Shown here one piece after another: positions 62,957 to 64,000 of a stretch of DNA of 64,000 bases. Position 1 is the stretch's first letter; the number at the start of each line of letters is the position of its first letter. This stretch comes from R-RK-3 sp031399085 (lineage in GTDB: Bacteria > Pseudomonadota > Alphaproteobacteria > Rhizobiales > Rhodomicrobiaceae). Made by a program: the position numbers and the translations under genes. The notes below the pieces were generated by a model. The model saw only the letters and a program-made list of their open reading frames with translations, made no database searches and was not told where the DNA came from. The stretch is taken from the NCBI GenBank assembly GCA_031399085.1, contig JANNOQ010000105.1, positions 248,001 to 312,000 on the forward strand, given 5' to 3'.

Positions 62957-63430
62957 ATGTTCATCACGGAAGCCTATGCGCAGGCAGCGCCGGCAGCGGG
63001 CGGGGCGTCTTTCCTCATTCAACTGCTGCCGTTCATGATGATCCTCGGGATCATGTATTTTCTGATCATCCGGCCGCAGCAAAAGCGGCTGAAGGAACAT
63101 CGGGACATGATCGCCTCGATCCGGAAGGGCGACACGGTGGTGACAGCGGGCGGCATGGTCGGCAAGGTGACGAAGGTGATCGGCGACGCCGAGCTTCAGG
63201 TCGAGCTGGCCGAAGGGGTGCGCGTCAGGGTCATTCGCAGCACCATCTCGGAAGTGCGCACGCGCGGCGATGTCCGCGACGTCGAGGCGCGCCGGGCGAT
63301 TGCGCGGGACGATGACGACCTCGCCGCCGATGTGGACGACGCCGAAGAGGAGCGACCCGCCCCAAAGGCAAAACCGGCCAGCGCGAACCGCCCGGCGGCC
63401 AGCAGCGCGGACGCCGATAAGGACGTTTAG
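62957..63430 (+). CDS. yajC: Preprotein translocase subunit YajC
   Basis: The 157-residue protein has the YajC membrane helix (LIQLLPFMMILGIMYFLIIRPQQKR) with the conserved RPQQK end, then a small beta domain (SIRKGDTVVTAGGMVGKVTKV). An acidic, Ala/Pro-rich tail extends it beyond the normal 110 residues. YajC joins SecDF in aiding protein export. secD follows 47 bases later. Confidence 0.96.
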   Translation: MFITEAYAQAAPAAGGASFLIQLLPFMMILGIMYFLIIRPQQKRLKEHRDMIASIRKGDTVVTAGGMVGKVTKVIGDAELQVELAEGVRVRVIRSTISEVRTRGDVRDVEARRAIARDDDDLAADVDDAEEERPAPKAKPASANRPAASSADADKDV

Positions 63431-63477
63431 TCCGCCGCCATCCCGAAGAATCGGCCGCCGCGCCGAGGCAAGGTTTC

Positions 63478-64000
63478 ATGCTCTATTTCGAACGCTGGAA
63501 GGTTCTGCTGATCGCCGCCGTTTCACTCGGCGGCATCCTTTTCACGCTTCCTAATCTGTTCACGCCCGCCCAGCTCCAGAACCTTCCGAGCTGGATGCAG
63601 TTGCGGATGCCGCTCGGCCTCGATCTGCGGGGCGGCTCGCATCTGGTCCTGCAGATGAACGCCCAGGAACTGAAGGACGACTGGCTGGAAGCCATCAGCG
63701 GCGATGTGCGCCAGACCTTGCGCGAGGCGCGGGTCGGCTATTCCGGCCTGGCCAAGACGCGCGACGAGGTCCGCGTGACGATCCGCAATGCCGAAGATTT
63801 GGAGGCCTCGCTCACCAAATTGCGGGCGCTTGCGCGGCCCGTTTCAAACAGCATTCTAGGCGATACCGGCACGGACATCGTAGTCGAGCGCGGCGAGGGC
63901 AACATCATCCTCATTCGGCCGGACACCGTCGCCATGAACGAGCGCATCAGTTCAGCGGTCGGCTCCGCGATCGAGACCATCCGCCGCCGCGTCGATGCCC
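63478..64000 (+). CDS. secD: Protein translocase subunit SecD, N-terminal part (cut by window edge)
   Basis: The reading frame opens at ATG 63478 (MLYFERWKVLLIAAVSLGGI) and stays open to the end of the window. It has the first membrane helix, the family motif PLGLDLRGGSHLVLQM and the start of the first periplasmic domain (SAIETIRRRVDA). SecD/SecF use the proton gradient to complete protein export. Placement after yajC is standard. Confidence 0.95.
   Translation, partial: MLYFERWKVLLIAAVSLGGILFTLPNLFTPAQLQNLPSWMQLRMPLGLDLRGGSHLVLQMNAQELKDDWLEAISGDVRQTLREARVGYSGLAKTRDEVRVTIRNAEDLEASLTKLRALARPVSNSILGDTGTDIVVERGEGNIILIRPDTVAMNERISSAVGSAIETIRRRVDA

Overview
The window comes from a high-GC alphaproteobacterium, most likely of the order Hyphomicrobiales (Rhizobiales). 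The evidence is the gene content and order: gmk-yicC, purM-purN divergent from a DUF2066 gene, trmFO, nagZ-scpA-scpB, tatABC-serS-surE-pcm-nlpD, yajC-secD. Intergenic palindromic repeats of a kind common in that order add to this. Genus cannot be fixed from the sequence; a Beijerinckiaceae or Methylocystaceae relative is plausible.

Layout. 1-2333: housekeeping (gmk start, yicC, folB, a pterin carbinolamine dehydratase, tRNA-Lys). 2612-8125: small accessory genes: glutathione S-transferase, a secreted NTF2-like protein with a decayed second copy beside it, an HxlR regulator divergent from a secreted beta-propeller, and a YeeE/YedE transporter with an exported rhodanese (probable thiosulfate uptake and use). 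8594-18877: a conflict-type island on the + strand. It holds a TIR-nSTAND-TPR receptor (broken by a one-base frameshift), a four-helix SLATT-like membrane protein, a TIR protein with about 25 repeats of 33 residues, and, overlapping it by four bases, a patatin phospholipase fused to a C-terminal SLOG domain. 19065-28521: glycosyltransferase, CDP-alcohol phosphatidyltransferase, DUF2066 protein, purM-purN, saccharopine dehydrogenase-like protein, DUF1993, cbpM-cbpA, GT87 protein. 29392-34196: prkA-yeaH-spoVR stress operon. 34436-37762: LysR, DoxX and glyoxalase-like dioxygenase (electrophile or quinone type module) and a lipoprotein. 37870-46104: trmFO, a GMC oxidoreductase/coniferyl aldehyde dehydrogenase pair, SDR, SHOCT protein, an A-type Fe-S carrier, dGTPase-like protein. 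46362-64000: core block argS, SPOR protein, nagZ, scpA, scpB, orphan ABC ATPase, tatA, tatB, tatC, serS, surE, pcm, nlpD-like, DUF815 ATPase, yajC and the start of secD.

The most interesting part is the island. A TIR enzyme translationally coupled to an effector carrying a SLOG domain matches the logic of Thoeris (TIR makes a nucleotide signal, SLOG binds it), but the effector domain here is a patatin lipase, not SIR2. With the SLATT-like membrane protein and the TIR-STAND receptor next door, I infer a Thoeris-like, membrane-attacking immune system whose architecture I do not know as a characterised system.

Other observations are AT-rich tracts inside two aminoacyl-tRNA synthetase genes (argS and serS; serS also has extra insertions), a three-copy dispersed palindrome family sharing a GAAAACCG/CACTTTTC core, a 14-G run inside a perfect inverted repeat, and a gene-duplication remnant.
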